Shown one piece after another: positions 35,199-45,064 of a stretch of 64,000 nucleotides of DNA. Each line of letters starts with the position of its first letter. The first letter of the stretch is position 1. The stretch is from the NCBI RefSeq assembly GCF_001644665.1, contig NZ_CP011393.1:1634001-1698000 (forward strand), written 5' to 3'. The DNA comes from Fervidobacterium pennivorans (lineage in GTDB: Bacteria; Thermotogota; Thermotogae; Thermotogales; Fervidobacteriaceae). The position numbers and the translations under genes were made by a program. The notes beneath the pieces are model-generated. The model was not told the origin of the DNA, ran no database searches, and saw only the letters and a list, made by a program, of their open reading frames with translations.

Positions 35199-37256
35199 AT
35201 GGTTGCGAAGGACAAACGCACGGTGGCTTTGGTAGGCCACAACGGTTCAGGAAAATCTGCTTTGATAGTAACAGCTCTTAACCTTGGTGGTATGAACGTA
35301 ACAAAGAAAGAGGTTGATTTTGATCCAATAGAAGCACAGAGAGGTGCAAGTATAAATTCGCACGTTGGAACGTTCAAGTTCGAAGGCAAACAGATTACAT
35401 TGATTGACACTCCAGGTTTCAGCGACTTTATTGGTGAAGTGATTAGTGCTGTTTTTGTTTCCGAAAACGTTGTAAGTGTTGTTAATGCAACTGCTGGTGT
35501 GGAAATCCAAACGGAGAGAACCTGGGCAATTGCAACAGAAATGGAAAAACCGATTATGGTTTTCATCAACCAGATGGACAAAGAAAGGGCGAGCTTTGAT
35601 AATTCACTTGCCTCTCTTAAAGAACGCTTTGAGGCGAAGATTGTACCAATAGTTTACCCGATTGGTGCGGAAGCAAGCTTCAGAGGTGTGGTTGACCTCG
35701 TCTCCGGAAAAGCATACGTTTACGAAAATGGCAAAGCGAAGGAAACAGAAATTCCAGCGGAAGTTAAGGATAAAGTTGAAGAAATAAAGATGTCCATAAT
35801 GGAGGACATCGTTTCACTTGACGATACCCTTATGGAAAAATACTTCGCGGAAGAACCTATCACACCTGAAGAACTCTGGGCAGCTCTCAGAAAGGGATTT
35901 ATCGAAAGACAAATAGTCCCTGTCTTGGCAGGTTCCGCCGAAAAGAATATAGGTGTCGATATATTGCTTAGAACAATAAACAACATAGGAGCATCGCCGC
36001 TCGATGCAAGACCTTACAAAGCAAGACTTGAAAGCGGAGATGAAGTGGAAGTTGTGGCTTCTGAAACAGACCCATTTGTTGGATATACGTTCAAGGCAGT
36101 TGTCGACCCATTCGTTGGAAAATTAAGCTACATCAAAGTAATCTCTGGTGTTCTAAAACCGGGAGACACATTTGTTAATGTGACCAGAGGTTCTCAGGAA
36201 AAGGTTGGTCACCTTTACTTTGCGAAAGGTAAGGAAACGTACGAAGTTGAAGAAGTATCCTGTGGTGATGTTGTAGTTCTACCAAAACTCAAGGAAAGTT
36301 CCGTCAGAGATACATTGACACACAAAGACAGAAAACTCACGATAGTTCCACCGGTCTATTCAGAACCGATGATTTCAAAGAGCGTCAATCCGAAATCGAA
36401 ATCAGATATCGACAAAATTAGCAACGGCTTGAGCAGATTGGCGGATTCGGATCCAACGTTTGCGTGGGAGTTTGACCCAGAAACTTCCGAAACTGTTATC
36501 TCTGGTATCGGTGGCATGCACCTCGATGTTATGGTTGAAAGGCTGAAGAACATATTTGGTGTTGATGTTGAAGTTGGAAAACCGAAGATTGCTTACAGAG
36601 AAACAGTAACGACAAAAGCAATTTCTGAGCACAAACACAAAAAGCAGACAGGTGGACACGGTCAATATGGTCACGTCAAAATTGAAATAGAACCGCTCGA
36701 AAGGGGTGCTGGTTTCGAATTTGTCGACAAAATCGTTGGTGGTGTCATTCCAAGAAACTTCATACCATCTGTTGAAAAGGGTATTCGCGAAGCTATGAAG
36801 AAAGGAGTTCTTGCAGCTTATCCTGTTGTTGATGTCAGGGTAACGCTCTTTGATGGTTCATACCACGAAGTTGACTCTTCAGATATATCGTTCCAGATTG
36901 CTGCAATTCAGGCGTTCAAGAAAGGTATGCAACAAGCAAGACCTGTTCTTCTGGAACCCGTTATGTATGTTGAAGTCTTCACACCGGATGAAAACGCAGG
37001 GGATGTCATGGGTGATATTAGCTCCAGAAGAGGTAGACCCATGGGTATGGAACCTGCCGGAAAAGGTATGACCGTTGTTAAAGCAGAAGTTCCTTTGGCA
37101 GAAATGCTCGACTTCCAGAGTAGATTGTCATCCATCACAAGTGGTAGAGGTTACTTTACTATGAGGTTTGCAAAATACGATATCGTTCCACCAAACATCC
37201 AGGAAAAGATAATAGCAGAACGCAAGAAATATCTCGAACAGCAAGCTGAAGAGTAA
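35199..37256 (+). CDS. Elongation factor G-like GTPase (EF-G2 type)
   Basis: A 685-residue translational GTPase of EF-G architecture, domains G, II, III, IV and V. The P-loop is GHNGSGKS (about 13-20) and G3 is DTPGFSD. Two motifs differ from normal EF-G: switch I reads QRGASINSH, and the guanine-specificity motif is NQMDK instead of NKxD. Domain IV keeps HKKQTGGHGQYGHV and SSDISFQIAAIQAF. This set marks the EF-G2/EF-G-like branch found beside a standard EF-G in many thermophiles; whether it translocates, recycles ribosomes or rescues stalls is unknown. GGAGGTGGGG precedes the ATG. Confidence 0.9.
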   Translation: MVAKDKRTVALVGHNGSGKSALIVTALNLGGMNVTKKEVDFDPIEAQRGASINSHVGTFKFEGKQITLIDTPGFSDFIGEVISAVFVSENVVSVVNATAGVEIQTERTWAIATEMEKPIMVFINQMDKERASFDNSLASLKERFEAKIVPIVYPIGAEASFRGVVDLVSGKAYVYENGKAKETEIPAEVKDKVEEIKMSIMEDIVSLDDTLMEKYFAEEPITPEELWAALRKGFIERQIVPVLAGSAEKNIGVDILLRTINNIGASPLDARPYKARLESGDEVEVVASETDPFVGYTFKAVVDPFVGKLSYIKVISGVLKPGDTFVNVTRGSQEKVGHLYFAKGKETYEVEEVSCGDVVVLPKLKESSVRDTLTHKDRKLTIVPPVYSEPMISKSVNPKSKSDIDKISNGLSRLADSDPTFAWEFDPETSETVISGIGGMHLDVMVERLKNIFGVDVEVGKPKIAYRETVTTKAISEHKHKKQTGGHGQYGHVKIEIEPLERGAGFEFVDKIVGGVIPRNFIPSVEKGIREAMKKGVLAAYPVVDVRVTLFDGSYHEVDSSDISFQIAAIQAFKKGMQQARPVLLEPVMYVEVFTPDENAGDVMGDISSRRGRPMGMEPAGKGMTVVKAEVPLAEMLDFQSRLSSITSGRGYFTMRFAKYDIVPPNIQEKIIAERKKYLEQQAEE

Positions 37257-37280
37257 TAGATTATCCTCGCAAAGAGAAAC

Positions 37281-37316
37281 AAAAGGGTCGGCTAATACGC
37301 CGACCCTTTTGCTTTT
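37281..37316 (+). terminator. Terminator after the EF-G-like gene
   Basis: AAAAGGGTCGGC (37281-37292), loop TAATAC, GCCGACCCTTTT (37299-37310), then further T. It separates the translation unit from the flagellar operon. Confidence 0.9.
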
Positions 37317-37383
37317 AATAAAAACTTTTTACACTTAGGAAAAATGTACAAAACGAGAGAAATATTGAATTGGAGGTGGAGTA

Positions 37384-38325
37384 ATGAAATCAAAAAAGGC
37401 TTTGTTTATTATATTAGGCATAATCTTTGGAGTACTCTTAGTGGGTCTGTTATTTTTTTACGGTTATTCTTCCTTTCTCGTAAGTCAGATATACGGTCAG
37501 CAAGCCTCTACTTTTCAGGCATGGAGGAATTATTTTGGCTACCTATTTTCTAAAGTCCCTTTTTTAAAGAACTTTATTCAATATGAACCAATTAGTGTTT
37601 TCACTGCAAAGGAGTATTTTGAAAAAGCATACGAAGAATACGCTTCACAATTAGATGCCAAATTGAAAGAACTTGAAGAAAAAGATAGGCTCTTAGCCCA
37701 AAAAGAAGCTCAAATCGATAAGCTCTTGGAAGCTTTAAGAACCGTTGAGAACAATTGGAAAGAACAAAGGTTAAAAGAAGAACTTAACAAAGTCGAAGAT
37801 ACTACGACGTTGAAGCGTTTACAGGATATTGTGGATACATTCCTCAACTCTGAACCAGCGCAACTTAGAAGATTGATGAATGCAGATAACATGTCTGTCG
37901 AGACGCTTGCACTGGTATTTTCCAAACTACCAGCGGACACAAGAGCAGAGTTAGTCCAAGAACTTACATCAGTTAACCCTGTGAAAGCAGCTCAAGTTAT
38001 TGAAAAAATGGGTGGTGTGGACCAAATAATCAGTGACATAGAGAACAAGATACAAGATTTAGAGCAAAAAATAAACGAATTGGTTTCATATGAAGCTCAG
38101 ATAATAACCGTTGATGGTTTTAGGAAAGGACTCTCAGCGTATCTGTCTGACATGCCATACGAAGAGATATGGAGTATGGTTGAAAAGATAAGCAAGAAAC
38201 CAGATTTGGTGCTTTACATCTTGTCAAATGTTGATGATCAGACACGAATCAGGTTGTTGAAAGATATAAAAGACAAAAATGAAGAGCTCTTTATCGAAGT
38301 ATTGAACTTGGGGGCGAGATTTTGA
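37384..38325 (+). CDS. MotE-like flagellar protein (YlxF type)
   Basis: A 313-residue protein at the head of the flagellar operon. It has a short basic N-terminus, one membrane helix (about 6-28), a coiled coil (about 85-140) and a C-terminal domain built like the MgtE intracellular domain (about 145-240: LAALVFSKLPADTRAELVQELTSVNPVKAAQVIEKM-like helices). This is the organisation of MotE/YlxF proteins next to fliK in other bacteria, where MotE assists motor assembly or stability. GGAGGTGGAG precedes the ATG. Its stop overlaps the fliK TTG start. Confidence 0.75.
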   Translation: MKSKKALFIILGIIFGVLLVGLLFFYGYSSFLVSQIYGQQASTFQAWRNYFGYLFSKVPFLKNFIQYEPISVFTAKEYFEKAYEEYASQLDAKLKELEEKDRLLAQKEAQIDKLLEALRTVENNWKEQRLKEELNKVEDTTTLKRLQDIVDTFLNSEPAQLRRLMNADNMSVETLALVFSKLPADTRAELVQELTSVNPVKAAQVIEKMGGVDQIISDIENKIQDLEQKINELVSYEAQIITVDGFRKGLSAYLSDMPYEEIWSMVEKISKKPDLVLYILSNVDDQTRIRLLKDIKDKNEELFIEVLNLGARF

Positions 38326-41078
38326 TAGATCTGATTAACCTTACGAAGATTCTCGGCAATTCTGAAAAGATACAAGATGTGCTCTCTCAAATAAACAAAA
38401 ATTCCCAAAATGGAGAATCTTTTGAAAAGATTCTCCAAAGAGTTATTGAAGAGCTTTCAAAAAGCAAAGTAGAGAGTAATCCGATCAACGAAAGTTCAAC
38501 ACAAAAATCTACAAACGGACTACCAAAACAGGATGTAAAAAGGTCGGAAGAAGCGCTTAAAAATGTGGACGGTCTAAGCGAAAGAAAGGTTAAAGAAATA
38601 ACTGCCGGTGATGGAATTGAAAGAGGGCTTGATAATGTAAAAGGAGAATTGAAAGAAGCAGAAATAGAAAAGGACAATTTTAAATTGCTAAACAAAACAC
38701 AGTTAATGACTAAACATGAAGAGGATAAGCCACTGGACAGTTTGAAGCCAGCAGAAGCAATTGTGGAAGCAAGTTATGATGATTCAAAGAAAAGCACACA
38801 GGATTATGGAGATACTACACTGACTGTGACGGAGAATGCGGAAGTTATAAGAGGTACGCAAGAAAACAATGAGTCTCTTGTTCTCAACAAAGAGAACAAA
38901 GAAACGGCTTCAGAACTAAAACAAAAGTTTATAGAAAAATTCTCTCCGAATGTTCCAAAAGAAAATGAAAAGAAAATTACCGTTGTGGATGCCAGTGCGA
39001 AAATTCAAAACAACAATGGAAAGGAAAATGCTATTGTTCACGACGGTACTGAATATCTCTCTAACTTACAAAAGACGTTCAGCACTGAAAATGCCCTTGT
39101 AGAACCAACTATAGCATCAAACAAACAAGAACAAACAACTAAACCAAACAGTTCTCTACAACCAAACCAACCAGACCTGTCAATTCGAGCAAGTAAATCG
39201 ACAGGGGAACTAACTGGGAAAAGGCAAGTTAGTCAATTGAGTGAACAATCGCCTAATAGCAAAACGTATAACGAATGGCGTATATCATCTCAGTCTCAAG
39301 CATCAAGAGCCTTCCAAGATGTGAAATCATACCAAGCTCTGCAATCAAAACAACCGCAGCAGGTAATCGAAAACACAGCTGAAGCAAAGGGTAACAATGC
39401 CAACAATGTTCCAAACACTTCAAAGGATGGCAACAAAACATTAAATATTCACCAAAATTTCGGTGTTGAGAACGAATCGATGGAAACAAAAAATGTTTTG
39501 AAAGGCTTAGCTTTTCAAAGTTCAAGTTCTGGGATGGTGGTTAATAATCCTCAAAACATACCTGGAGCGAATATTCAAAAAGATTCATTGAGGTCTGGAG
39601 CTAAGTTCGTTGATGCAGGGACCGAGGAAAGAGAAAAAAGAGAGGTTGGAATCCCGAACAGAGTTACAACTATAGTAACAACTAATAAAGATAACTTTAG
39701 AACTGATTTGAGTAACAAATCACAGATACTTAACGCTCTTACTGTTGAGATTTCACGTATTATCCAAAAACAACAAGCAGTCAGCGCGAGTTTATCAAAC
39801 GTAAACCATGCTGGACAAAACGCTCTAAGTTTTCATCAAATAGTCCAGGTTCAGACAGAGCAAAAGAAGAATTTCACATTTCAGATTCAAGCCGATATAC
39901 CACTGACCGTTGTTGAAAAAGGATATTCTGAAAGAACGCAAAAAGTCAGTTCACAAGAGGTATTATCTTTCCCAATAGTTCAAACAAATTCACAGAAAGT
40001 TTTGAATGATAATAGTAGCAAGAAGAGCTCTAATAAAGGTGTAGATGATAACATCCTGCAAATGATTAATTCCATAAAGGTAATCACTTCTGAGCACTTA
40101 CGAACGATTGGTGATTTGGAAAACAAAAATGAAAAAGCCCCAGTTGTAGAAACGGTAAACTCAGCTGACCCAAAGCTCACCAATGGTCAGATGATTTTCG
40201 CAGCTGAACTTGTTAAAAATATTGTAGCAGAAAAACCTAAAATATACGACAACCAAACCATGGAGAACATTGAAAGCATCGACAGCGAAAATTCTTTAAA
40301 AGTTGGGGATAAAACGCTCCTTACAAACGTGTTTCAATCGAAGATTGAAAAAGATGTGGTAGAGCAAGTTCATAGTGACTGGCAAAGTGATTCCCGAAAT
40401 ACAGAAAGCTTAGCTAAGGAAGAATACGATGCTCGAGAGTTTAGGAATGGAATAGCCCAGGCGTCGAAGAATAAATTAGAAATAAAGTCATTCGAAATTG
40501 AGTACAAGATGAAAGAAGAAAGTAAGAAAGAAGAATTTCAAGAACGCCCAAATATCTCAAACAAGTTCTTAGAAAGACTTGCAGAGTTGACTTACAAATC
40601 ATCTGAGGCTAAAACCGATCAGACCTACCAAACTAATAACAGGTTCGAACTTGTAGAACGTTTACAGCATTCCCAGAACCTCGAAGAAATTTATAAAAAA
40701 ATTAGAGATTTCGGATTCTCGAATAGATTGGAAGAAAACGTAAGGATGAAACTATATCCTGAGCAACTGGGAAACATCGATGTTGAACTCAGAAAAGAAG
40801 GAAAAGCGATAACCATCGTCTTTGTTGCGGAAAACGAGAAAAGCAAAGAGTTACTCGAGAAAAACATCGGCATACTGAGAGATAGATTAACAGCTTTAGA
40901 TTTCGATGTGAGGAACATGGAAGTGAAGATGAAAGAAGAAAGTAGCTATCACGAAGACGCAAGACACTACCAGAACCAGCAAAACCAAAAACATGGAGAA
41001 CAAAATCATGAAAATAAAAGAAAGGCATTCAGTGAAGAGGTGATGGAAGATGATAATGAACGTAAACGCAACGGCTAA
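38322..41078 (+). CDS. fliK: Flagellar hook-length control protein FliK
   Basis: A 918-residue protein, long for FliK (about 400-700 in most species). Residues about 1-750 are low-complexity, rich in Ser, Asn, Gln, Lys and Glu, the expected 'ruler' region. The C-terminal domain (about 795-870) contains VRMKLYPEQLGNIDVELRKEG...ENEKSKELLEKNIGILRDRL, the Flg_hook substrate-switch domain that turns the export gate from hook to filament proteins. The tail is again charged (His/Gln/Asn-rich). TTG start in a TTGA overlap with the MotE-like gene, with GGGGGCGAG upstream; it overlaps flgD by 29 bases. Confidence 0.88.
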   Translation: MIDLINLTKILGNSEKIQDVLSQINKNSQNGESFEKILQRVIEELSKSKVESNPINESSTQKSTNGLPKQDVKRSEEALKNVDGLSERKVKEITAGDGIERGLDNVKGELKEAEIEKDNFKLLNKTQLMTKHEEDKPLDSLKPAEAIVEASYDDSKKSTQDYGDTTLTVTENAEVIRGTQENNESLVLNKENKETASELKQKFIEKFSPNVPKENEKKITVVDASAKIQNNNGKENAIVHDGTEYLSNLQKTFSTENALVEPTIASNKQEQTTKPNSSLQPNQPDLSIRASKSTGELTGKRQVSQLSEQSPNSKTYNEWRISSQSQASRAFQDVKSYQALQSKQPQQVIENTAEAKGNNANNVPNTSKDGNKTLNIHQNFGVENESMETKNVLKGLAFQSSSSGMVVNNPQNIPGANIQKDSLRSGAKFVDAGTEEREKREVGIPNRVTTIVTTNKDNFRTDLSNKSQILNALTVEISRIIQKQQAVSASLSNVNHAGQNALSFHQIVQVQTEQKKNFTFQIQADIPLTVVEKGYSERTQKVSSQEVLSFPIVQTNSQKVLNDNSSKKSSNKGVDDNILQMINSIKVITSEHLRTIGDLENKNEKAPVVETVNSADPKLTNGQMIFAAELVKNIVAEKPKIYDNQTMENIESIDSENSLKVGDKTLLTNVFQSKIEKDVVEQVHSDWQSDSRNTESLAKEEYDAREFRNGIAQASKNKLEIKSFEIEYKMKEESKKEEFQERPNISNKFLERLAELTYKSSEAKTDQTYQTNNRFELVERLQHSQNLEEIYKKIRDFGFSNRLEENVRMKLYPEQLGNIDVELRKEGKAITIVFVAENEKSKELLEKNIGILRDRLTALDFDVRNMEVKMKEESSYHEDARHYQNQQNQKHGEQNHENKRKAFSEEVMEDDNERKRNG

Positions 41079-41706
41079 TTTATTCTCTAAAGTGACTGAA
41101 AGAACAACAAAAAAAGACATGGACAAAGAAGCCTTTTTGAGATTGCTTATTACACAGCTTAAAAACCAAGACCCCCTTGAACCAATGAAAGATAGGGATT
41201 TCATAGCCCAAATGTCTCAACTTTCATCCCTCGAACAGATAATGAACATGAGTAAATCGGTCCAACAATTCGTAGATACTGCTGCTCAGCTTTATAGAAC
41301 ACAAGCAGTTTCCATGATAGGAAAGACTGCTGTTGTCAAGACAAACACAATCACAGTGTCAAACGGGGTTCCGGAAACAAAGGTCTTCAAATTGGACGCT
41401 CCAGCAACGATAGTTGTTAGAATTTTCGACCAAAACGGTAAGCTTATAAAAGAACAAAAGCTAGGAAACGTTGATGCTGGAATGCAACTGATTGCATGGG
41501 ATGGGAAAGGTGAGAACGGAATAAAGGTAAAGGATGGAAAATACACTTTTAAAATACTTAAGCTGACAGGTAACGGAGATTACGAAGAAATTCCAAGTGT
41601 TGAAAGTGGCGTGGTTTCAGGTGTCCAGTTTGATGGAAGTAGAATCAACGTTGTTGTAAATAGCAAGATATACGAAATTTCAGAAATATCAGAAATCTAT
41701 GCGTAG
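41050..41706 (+). CDS. flgD: Flagellar hook-cap protein FlgD
   Basis: A 218-residue scaffolding protein needed to polymerise the hook. The N-terminal signature is clear: DKEAFLRLLITQLKNQDPLEPMKDRDFIAQMSQLSSLEQIMNM (about 18-60, many of these invariant in FlgD). A FLN/tudor-like C-terminal region follows with IRIFDQNGKLIKE-type beta strands and WDGKGENGIKVKDGKYTF. The ATG has GAGGTG seven bases upstream inside the end of fliK, hence the 29-base overlap. Confidence 0.95.
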   Translation: MIMNVNATANLFSKVTERTTKKDMDKEAFLRLLITQLKNQDPLEPMKDRDFIAQMSQLSSLEQIMNMSKSVQQFVDTAAQLYRTQAVSMIGKTAVVKTNTITVSNGVPETKVFKLDAPATIVVRIFDQNGKLIKEQKLGNVDAGMQLIAWDGKGENGIKVKDGKYTFKILKLTGNGDYEEIPSVESGVVSGVQFDGSRINVVVNSKIYEISEISEIYA

Positions 41707-41718
41707 GGGTGAGGATAT

Positions 41719-44034
41719 ATGATGAGGTCTCTTTACAGTGGTGTTTCTGGACTTCAGGGCTTCCAGCAAGAGATTGACGTTGTAAGCAACAACATTGCGA
41801 ACGTTAATACGATAGGTTTCAAAGGTGCAAGAGTCACCTATGCGACTAACTTTTCTCAGATTCTTGATATGTCCAGAAGGGCAACCGATAGAACAGGTGG
41901 AACGAACCCAAAACAAATTGGGTACGGTATACGTGTTGCATCCATTGACAAGATAATGAACCAAGGTAGTTTCCAAAACACTGGAAAGAAGACAGATTTG
42001 GCAATCCAAGGTGAAGGATTTTTTATCCTCTCCAATGGTCAGAGATATTTTTACACAAGGGCAGGTAACTTTGACTTGGACCTCAATGGAACCATTGTCC
42101 AGCCAACAACAGGTTTGAAACTCCAAGGATGGGTTGCAGAAGTAGACCCCACAAGCGGAAGAAGGTATGTCGACACCAACAAACCAATAGGCAGTATCCA
42201 AATATCAGCAGGTCTCAGCATGGCAGCGAAACAAACATCGAGAATGACATTGGCAGGGAACCTTGATGCAAGGGTGGGACCTGAAAAGTTTGTTATTGCG
42301 ATAAATGGATACGGTGGCAGGACAATCAACACAAAGGTTACATTCGAAAGAGACTTCGGAGGACTCCAGGATACGTTCAGTGATTATCAAATATATCTTG
42401 GTAAGATAGATGCGAACTTGGACGATAAGATTGATGGAAAGATATACATAAAATTCGACAAATTTGGGAATGTTGTAAGTGCTGGTGCCATTAAACAAAA
42501 ACTTTCCGGAACAGCTTCAAGTGGTGCTATTACACTTACAGAACCTATTCAACAACAAGATGGAAATTACTTGTTCATTATAAGAGATAGCCAAGGAAGG
42601 ATAGTTGATACGCTTTCTCGAAACGTGCTCAATGGAAGCGTCACAGAGGCTATCTCAAGTGAAAAACTTGTTGATGGGCAAACTTACTTTGTGGAAATAG
42701 CAGCTTCTACCCAAGAAGTTGCTCCACTTGATTTAGAACTTGATAGTGCAAACGTTGCATCAACCACTGCAGGCCAACTTACAAGGAACTATACAGTTCA
42801 ATATGTTATTGAAAACCTTGATGGAACATTAGTTACTGGAATTAGTCCGCAAGACATAAACAGTGCAGGAACACAGAGTTTAACAAGTGCAAATCTTGTC
42901 GCGGGTAGACAATACAGAGTGCGAGTAGTTGTCAATGGAAAGACACTTGGTTCAGAAGTTGTGACAGCAGTTGACGATGGTGGGAATGGTAAAATAAGCT
43001 TTGAATATACACAGGGAAAATATGGGGTCGTAAGAGTGATTAGAGATTCAGTAACCGGTAATGCGATTGGCACTTATAATGTTCTATTGATTAATGGTGA
43101 CAACACGGTATACGATGCAAATCTTTTAAGTGGGAATTCATATCAAGACGTTGTTTATCAGCCATCGAAAGTTGACCAGCTAACTATCCCTGGTGCCGGT
43201 GAACCAAGGTTCTACGAAGCGGATAATCCAACCAACTTCTCTGTTGTTTCGTTCAAGTCACCATTCTACACAACATCAACCCAGGTTTACGATTCTCTTG
43301 GAAATCCATACACGTTGTACATCGATTTTGTCAAGCTAGCATCAGTTTACGGTGATAAAGAGAATGTTTGGGCGTTCAGAATTAGAAGTGCAACCGGGGA
43401 GAATATAAAATACCTTTCAAACTACGATACAGGAACAGAGATTACCGGTGGTAGCTTTGGAGTATTGAGGTTCGATAAAACAGGAAGACTACTCGGTGTT
43501 AATTCCTTTGATCCAAACACTGGGCGAATCTCAGAGGGAGAAAACATTGATGCAATCATGTTCAACGCAGGCGAAAATGGTGATGGGATTGTAAAAATCA
43601 AGCTCGATATGAACAGTATGACGCAATTTGCTGCTTTGGCAGACGCATTTGTTAAATCACAAGATGGGAATGCTCAAGGTGTTCTAGAATCGTTCTCCAT
43701 TTCTGAAAACGGAGATATAATCGGTTCCTTCACCAACGGTTTGGTTGACGTGCTTGGGAAGGTTGCCCTTGCAACGTTCAATAACCCAGCAGGTCTCCTT
43801 GAACTTGGCAATTCGTTGTATGGAGAAAGCGCGAACAGTGGGACAGCACGCATTGGTCAGCCGGGCAAGGGTGGATTTGGTTCTCTTGTTGCAGGTGCAC
43901 TGGAAATGTCCAACGTAGACCTTTCCGAAGAGTTCACAAAACTCATAATAGCCCAGAGAGGTTTCCAGGCAAACGCAAGAACGATAACAACAGCTGACCA
44001 AATACTCCAAGAAGTGGTGAACCTCAGAAGATAA
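41719..44034 (+). CDS. flgE: Flagellar hook protein FlgE, unusually long
   Basis: The building block of the hook, the joint between motor and filament. The N-terminal rod/hook motif (MRSLYSGVSGLQGFQQEIDVVSNNIANVNTIGFKGAR-type, residues about 2-38) and the C-terminal ALEMSNVDLSEEFTKLIIAQRGFQANARTITTADQILQEVVNLRR-type helix are both typical. At 771 residues it is far longer than common FlgE (about 400-450). The excess lies in the middle (about residues 250-490), where at least two or three beta-rich units with 'V-x-G-x-x-Y' ends (LVDGQTYFVEI, LVAGRQYRVRV, LLSGNSYQDVV) look like repeated surface domains. GGGGTGAGG precedes the ATG. Confidence 0.93.
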   Translation: MMRSLYSGVSGLQGFQQEIDVVSNNIANVNTIGFKGARVTYATNFSQILDMSRRATDRTGGTNPKQIGYGIRVASIDKIMNQGSFQNTGKKTDLAIQGEGFFILSNGQRYFYTRAGNFDLDLNGTIVQPTTGLKLQGWVAEVDPTSGRRYVDTNKPIGSIQISAGLSMAAKQTSRMTLAGNLDARVGPEKFVIAINGYGGRTINTKVTFERDFGGLQDTFSDYQIYLGKIDANLDDKIDGKIYIKFDKFGNVVSAGAIKQKLSGTASSGAITLTEPIQQQDGNYLFIIRDSQGRIVDTLSRNVLNGSVTEAISSEKLVDGQTYFVEIAASTQEVAPLDLELDSANVASTTAGQLTRNYTVQYVIENLDGTLVTGISPQDINSAGTQSLTSANLVAGRQYRVRVVVNGKTLGSEVVTAVDDGGNGKISFEYTQGKYGVVRVIRDSVTGNAIGTYNVLLINGDNTVYDANLLSGNSYQDVVYQPSKVDQLTIPGAGEPRFYEADNPTNFSVVSFKSPFYTTSTQVYDSLGNPYTLYIDFVKLASVYGDKENVWAFRIRSATGENIKYLSNYDTGTEITGGSFGVLRFDKTGRLLGVNSFDPNTGRISEGENIDAIMFNAGENGDGIVKIKLDMNSMTQFAALADAFVKSQDGNAQGVLESFSISENGDIIGSFTNGLVDVLGKVALATFNNPAGLLELGNSLYGESANSGTARIGQPGKGGFGSLVAGALEMSNVDLSEEFTKLIIAQRGFQANARTITTADQILQEVVNLRR

Positions 44035-44072
44035 TCGGATAAAATAATCTAGAACCCATAGGGGTGAAAAAA

Positions 44073-44276
44073 GTGATAAAACTGACAGGACTGAACGGGA
44101 AAGAGTTCTACCTGAACGCTGAATACATAGAAAAAATTGAAGCCAATCCGGACACCACTATAACCTTATACAATGGGAAAAAGTACATAGTGCTTGAACC
44201 TGTCCAAGAAGTCGTTAATCGTGTTATGGAATACAAGAAGAAGATATTCTTACCCCCGATGGTAGGTGAGGAATAA
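44073..44276 (+). CDS. flbD: FlbD-family protein
   Basis: A 67-residue protein of the FlbD family, small proteins encoded between flgE and motA in many flagellated bacteria; their role is poorly defined. It shows IKLTGLNGKEFYLN at the start and VLEPVQEVVNRVMEYKKKIF at the end. I chose the GTG at 44073, six bases after GGGGTG, because it gives the usual family start; an in-frame GTG at 44064 would lie inside that ribosome site. Its stop overlaps the motA ATG (TAATG). Confidence 0.85.
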   Translation: MIKLTGLNGKEFYLNAEYIEKIEANPDTTITLYNGKKYIVLEPVQEVVNRVMEYKKKIFLPPMVGEE

Positions 44277-45064
44277 TGGATATTACCGTTTTACTCGGCG
44301 TTATTTTAGGTTTTGGTATGATGATATATGGTATCATAAGTGGTTCTGGTGATTTTGCTACATTCATCAACATACCATCTGTTATCATTACTGTTGGTGG
44401 TGCTATTTCCTCTGCTATAACTGCAAACAAAAAGAACGTGGTTTTTGGTATTGTTAAGGTTATAATGAACGCTATCAAAGAACCAAAGATTGATTATGTT
44501 GGAACTCTGAGAACGCTTGTGTCGTTTTCAGAAAAGGCAAGAAGAGAAGGGCTACTATCGCTTGAAGCGAATTTGGAAGAAATTCAAGATCCGTTCTTAA
44601 AAAAAGCTGTGCAATTGGTTGTTGATGGAACAGAGCCGGAAGTTTTGAGGTCCATGATGGAGATAGAAATTGAGATGGCAACAGCGGAAATGATGGACCA
44701 GAAGGGATTCTTTGACTCACTTGGAACCTTTGGTCCAGCGTTCGGAATGATAGGAACTCTTGTCGGGCTTATTCAGATGCTTAAAAGTTTGAACAACCCA
44801 GAGACATTAGGTCCCTCTATGGCAGTTGCACTTATAACCACATTGTACGGGTCTATTCTTGCTAACATCGTAGGTCTTCCAGTAGCCGAAAAAATAGCAA
44901 AACGTGCGGCAGATTTAGAGCTTGCGAGAAGAATGATTCTGGAAGGTGTGTTGTCTATTCAGGCTGGAGAAAATCCAAGGGTACTTGAGGAAAAACTGAA
45001 ATCCTATCTACCAAGCGCTGAGAAAGCTAAGTACGAAGCACAGGTTCAGGGAGCTGGTGCCTAA
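44276..45064 (+). CDS. motA: Flagellar motor stator protein MotA
   Basis: A 262-residue membrane protein forming the ring of the stator ion channel. Four hydrophobic helices (about 2-20, 30-50, 148-168, 180-200) and the large cytoplasmic loop are in place. GTFGPAFGMIGTLVGLIQML and LGPSMAVALITTLYGSILANIVGLPVAEKI correspond to the conserved channel helices. The start overlaps flbD and the stop overlaps motB (TAATG), so stator subunits are made together. Confidence 0.95.
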   Translation: MDITVLLGVILGFGMMIYGIISGSGDFATFINIPSVIITVGGAISSAITANKKNVVFGIVKVIMNAIKEPKIDYVGTLRTLVSFSEKARREGLLSLEANLEEIQDPFLKKAVQLVVDGTEPEVLRSMMEIEIEMATAEMMDQKGFFDSLGTFGPAFGMIGTLVGLIQMLKSLNNPETLGPSMAVALITTLYGSILANIVGLPVAEKIAKRAADLELARRMILEGVLSIQAGENPRVLEEKLKSYLPSAEKAKYEAQVQGAGA

